From assembly GCA_903813345.2 (NCBI GenBank), contig CAIIXF020000001.1:32980866-33044865 (forward strand): DNA of 64,000 nt, written 5' to 3'. The translations under genes and the position numbers were made by a program. How positions within the stretch are numbered: position 1 is the first letter of the stretch; each line of letters opens with the position of its first letter. Of this stretch, positions 60,404 to 64,000 are shown in pieces. The DNA comes from Owenia fusiformis. Lineage: Eukaryota; Annelida; Polychaeta; Sabellida; Oweniidae. The notes beneath the pieces were generated by a model. It saw only the letters and a list, made by a program, of their open reading frames with translations. It was not told the origin of the DNA and did not search any database.

Positions 60404-61377
60404 TACAGTGCATATCAAAAAAACGCATCAGATTGTTATCTCAGTAAAGCACAAAACCAGTGATAACAGCATTGATTTCATTCAATGCACCATAAAGCCA
60501 TGTGTCTCCTCTTTACAATGATATATCATTCATTGATATTTGGTCATGGTTGGGCGAGTAATCATTCCATTTGCCAAGTAAGCCAAAATTAGCTTTTGAC
60601 CAAGTTATAAACATCGCAAAAGTCAGTGTACGGAGCCCGATGCAAAATTGGAAGAAAACATAAAACCAATGCTGACTGCATCCTTTTCATTCAATGTACC
60701 AAAAAGCCAAATTACTCCTCTTTGCAATTGAATATCATTCATTCACAGAGAAGAATGGCTGGCTGAATAATCATTAATTTTGCAAAGTGGGGCAAAATTC
60801 AGCTCGGACCCAAGTTTTAAACATTGCAAAAGTCAGTACAAGGGGCATAGGGGCTATTGGAAGAAGGTATGACAGATGTGGCATAGACAGTTAAGTGTTC
60901 ATACTCATACTCTTGCAAGAAAACATCCTATACCCCTCCAAATTGCCACCACTTCTTTGCACATAAAGATGCGCTCATCTGTCCACGTCATGCATGGTTC
61001 AGCCCTGAGTCATCTGTGGGTTAAAGCAGAGAAAAGCAGCCCATGGGCAATTCTTGAGGTTTTGCAATATCTGGTGGAGGAATTGTGAGCACAGATGCTC
61101 CTGAGATAGCTCCAAAAGAAAAAGTCACAACAATTGAAGTCAGGGGAACTTCCATTGGCACTTAGCCCTTGCACTGATTTTTGCAATATCTAAAACTTGG
61201 CCCAGATTCGATTTTGACCCACTGTGCAAATGGAAGGATTTCTCACCCAACCATTTCCACATGCAAAGACGAGAGACGTGGCTTTATGGTACATCAAATG
61301 AAATTCATGTAGTCATCACTAGTTTTGGAATTTTACGAGATAACTACTTGTTGCGTTTTTTTTTGATACGCCCTGTA
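60404..61377. mobile_element. Tc1/mariner-like inverted-repeat element
   Basis: The ends TACAGTGCATATCAAAAAAA and (opposite strand) TACAGGGCGTATCAAAAAAA are of mariner type, and TA flanks both sides. Inner arms (60440-60640 with 61140-61330) match, and a third related block lies between them (60660-60860) in the same orientation as the left arm. The whole is thus three diverged copies of one ~200-bp segment. No transposase is present. Confidence 0.8.
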
Positions 61378-61439
61378 TAGTTCACATCTTCTGGATCGCT
61401 AACTTAGAATTTACTTTTTTTCTTGGAGCCATTTTGTTT

Positions 61440-61620
61440 TAATTTTAGACGAAAGCCTGATGAAATCATGTCATATCTCATCAAGGAGTTGAGCGGGGTC
61501 CGTTTTGATTAATGATTTATTTATCTTTTTAAAATATTCAATAAATTTATGACACGGCAGCCAGCTTTTTTCAAATGGAGTTCATAGTATTCCAGATGAA
61601 ATCCCCGCTAGAGACTCGAG
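61440..61620. repeat. Dispersed repeat F (copy also at 15150-15360)
   Basis: TGATGAAATCATG, ATATCTCATCAAGGAG, AATGATTTATTTATCT and CCAGCTTTTTTCAAATGG occur in the same order as in the other copy. Confidence 0.6.
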
Positions 61621-61629
61621 TAAACCAGA

Positions 61630-61865
61630 CAATGCTGTACTATTGCAATGCCTGCCGCGACAATGTAATATAGTATTGCAAAGCCTGCCATGACCGTGAC
61701 ATTGTAATATAGTACTGCAAGGCCTAGCATGACCATGACAATGTAATATAGTATTGCAAGGCCTGGCATGACTGTCACAATGTAATATAGTAATGCAAGG
61801 CCAGGTATGAGGGTGGTAATGTTGAAATTTAGGCTTAGTCCTACCATGACCGTGATAATGTAGTG
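61630..61865. repeat. Tandem repeat, ~54-bp unit, about 4 copies
   Basis: Units share ACAATGTAATATAGTATTGC followed by AAGGCCTG(C/G)CATGACCGTG. The open frames it creates are periodic artefacts. Confidence 0.8.
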
Positions 61866-62189
61866 CAATGACTAGTACTAGGGCACTGTAAATATGTATC
61901 ACATTAATGTCAGCAATATCCTTAACAATTTTAAGTGATCGTCATTATAATGATACAATTAAACAGTTTAACACTATGATCATGGTGTTTAACTACCTTA
62001 ATCATGTCAATATAAAAATTACTACTAGACATTAATATTCACATTATTTTCCGCATATTTTAAAATAATTAATCATTTACACAAGACAAGACAAGTTATT
62101 TGTGTCACGATAATAAACAATTTAGACCGGAGACCTAAAATAGAAAAATATTTAAAAGTGGATATGGCTGAATAAACAACAATAACAGG

Positions 62190-62350
62190 GTTCGTACACA
62201 CCTGGAAATGTCAGGGAAATTGATTTTTTTTTCCAGGTGCTGGAAATGTGAGGGAATTTTAAAATTGGGTCAAAAAGGGCCAAAAATGTCAGGAAATTTT
62301 GAAACAGTAGATGTGTCAGGGAAATGTCAGGGAACTTTGAATCATTGTTG
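62190..62350. repeat. AATGTCAGGGAA-rich short repeat block
   Basis: GTTCGTACACACCTGGAAATG is followed by repeated GTCAGGGAAATT / GTCAGGAAATTTTGAA. It looks like one end of a small transposon of a common invertebrate type; its other end was not identified. Confidence 0.45.
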
Positions 62351-62489
62351 AAAAAATAATGTTCCAGCAAAATACATTTTAAGGCTATGATAGGATATCA
62401 ATGAAATCCAAAATCTAACATTTAGTTGTTTCCACAAATTGTGAATCTTTTCATTTCATTAGGGTTGATTAAAAGACATTATATCTGGC

Positions 62490-64000
62490 TTTTATGTCCC
62501 CACCACAAAGTGAGGGGCCATATTGTTGGCCTAGGCGCGTCCGTCTGTCTGTCCGTCCGTCTGTCCGTCCGTCCATACGTCCGGGAGTTTTCTCCAAAAC
62601 CGCTACTGATATCACCTTCAAATTTTCAGGGATAACTTATGAGGGAACTTTCTTATATACCTACCATGTTAATTGACCCGAATCAGTCACCTTGTGGTGA
62701 AACTGGTAACTACCTACTCGCATTTGGGTAATTTCAGATGTACTTTGTTGTAAAAGCCTATGTTATTGTTAACAGTAGTTATATGTGATAATTTTGTAAA
62801 AAGAAATCAGCAAAAACTCATAATCACTTTTTTATTGTCGGCCATTTTGGATTTTTCCGTCCTAAAATCTTGTCTGTGAAGTCTTGTCTACGTGTTTTTA
62901 GGTGAACCGTTCTGTAGATCAATTTCAAATTTTCAGGGATGATTCTTAGTATGAAAATCTAGATCTGATTAGTTTTTTGGCATTCTGGGTAAATGTCAAG
63001 GCAGCCATTTTGGATTTTCCTTCCTAAAATCTTGTCTGTAAAGTCTTGTCTACGCATTTCCAGGTGAACCGTTCTGTAGATCAATTTCAAATTTTCAGGG
63101 ATGATTCTTAGTATGAAAATCTAGATCTGATTAGTTTTTTGGCATTCTGGGTAAATGTCAAGGCAGCCATTTTGGATTTTTCCGTCCTAAAATCTTGTCT
63201 ATGAAGTCTTGTCTATGTGTTTTCAGGTGAACCGTTTGGTGGATCAATTCTAAATTTTCAGGGATGATTCTTAGTATAAAAATCTAGATCTGATTAGTTT
63301 TTTGGCATTCTGGGTAAATGTCAAGGCAGCCATTTTGGATTTTCCTTCCTAAAATCTTGTCTATGCATTTCCAGGTGAACCGTTCTGTAGATCAATTTAA
63401 AATTTTCAGGGATGATTCTTAGTATGAAAATCTAGATCTGACTAGTTTATTGGCATTCTGGATAAATGTCAAGGCAGCCATTTTGGATTTTCCGTCTTAA
63501 AATCTTGCCTGTAAAGTCTTATCTACGCGTTTTTAGGTGAACCGTTTGGTAGATCAATTTGAAATTTTCAGGGATGATTCTTAGTGTGAAAATCTACATC
63601 TGATCAGTTTTTTTGCATTCTGCGTAAATGTCAAGGCAGCCATTTTGGATTTTCTGTCCTAAAAACTTGTCTGTAAAGTCTTGTCTACGCGTTTTCACGT
63701 AAACCATTTGGTAGATCAATGTCATATTTTCAGGGATTATTCTTAGTATGAAAATGAAGAAACAGATTAGTTTTTTGACATTCTGGGTAAATGTCAAGGC
63801 AGCCATTTTGGATTTTCCATCCTAAAATCTTGTCTGTAAAGTCTTGTTTACATGTTTTCTGGTTAACTGTGTGACGGATCAATTTAAAATTTTCAGGGGT
63901 GGTTCTTAGTTTGAAAATCTAGAAGTGACTAAATTTTTGGCATTCTGGGTAAATTTTAAGGTGGCCATTTTGGATTTTCCGTCCTCAAATTGTGTTGGTA
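62490..64000 (-). mobile_element. Family D element, inverted, runs off window
   Basis: Read on the minus strand, a tandem core of about 175-bp units (64000-62830; each with GACAAGATTTTAGGA and CCAAAATGGCTGCCTTGACA) is followed by a non-repeat tail, a (GGAC)n/(AGAC)n tract at 62539-62582 and the hairpin-like tip CCCCTCACTTTGTGGTGGGG near 62500. At least seven units are present. The far end is beyond the window. Confidence 0.85.

Noticed and set aside
61582-61902. Repetitive minus-strand frames
   Set aside because: They follow a ~54-bp tandem repeat and are open in two frames at once.

Overview
The window is AT-rich metazoan DNA, most likely from a marine invertebrate. Repeat style (pearl-like elements with GGAC/AGAC microsatellites, many foldback elements) fits a bivalve or other lophotrochozoan best, but that placement is inference. 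There is no bacterial gene organisation. Host coding sequence is very sparse: five short exons or exon candidates in 64 kb. Nearly everything else is transposable element, nested several layers deep.

Host genes. A minus-strand sodium/phosphate cotransporter of the SLC20 (PiT) family runs through the middle: first coding exon 36033-36231, second 25909-26010, third 23670-23810, all joined in phase 1 with GT/AG sites. The rest of the protein (roughly three quarters) was not found and probably lies beyond the low-coordinate end. A minus-strand exon at 40799-40967 encodes the Sgf11 zinc finger of ATXN7L3, a subunit of the SAGA deubiquitinase module. A plus-strand exon at 56704-56967 encodes the start of a glutathione peroxidase.

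Layout. 1-2745: tandem and CCATGG-rich degenerate repeats. 2800-8290: Helitron-like non-autonomous elements (families A, C, D). 8625-14360: two LINE 3' ends facing each other, around a 36-bp minisatellite and a 173-bp tandem array split by a palindromic element. 14979-25416: families A, B, C and E with hAT insertions and a 270-bp AGAC array. 25900-36700: the SLC20 exons, with intron 1 filled by a family A element split by a hAT, a family D element split by another hAT, and a 5-kb foldback element that holds a decayed gene and a piggyBac derivative. 36767-44941: one family A element split by a 7-kb insertion that contains the ATXN7L3 exon. 44953-62480: a succession of terminal-inverted-repeat and foldback elements around the glutathione peroxidase exon. 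62490-64000: a further family D array running off the end.

The most interesting points are the ATXN7L3 exon lying inside a 7-kb segment that has transposon ends, a 6-bp target duplication and an empty-site relative; the 5-kb foldback carrying a degraded gene; five repeat families sharing one architecture (subterminal inverted repeat, tandem core, RGAC microsatellite, terminal hairpin); and a possible alternative first exon in the SLC20 gene. Several insertions can be dated relative to each other because paralogous empty sites are present in the same window.
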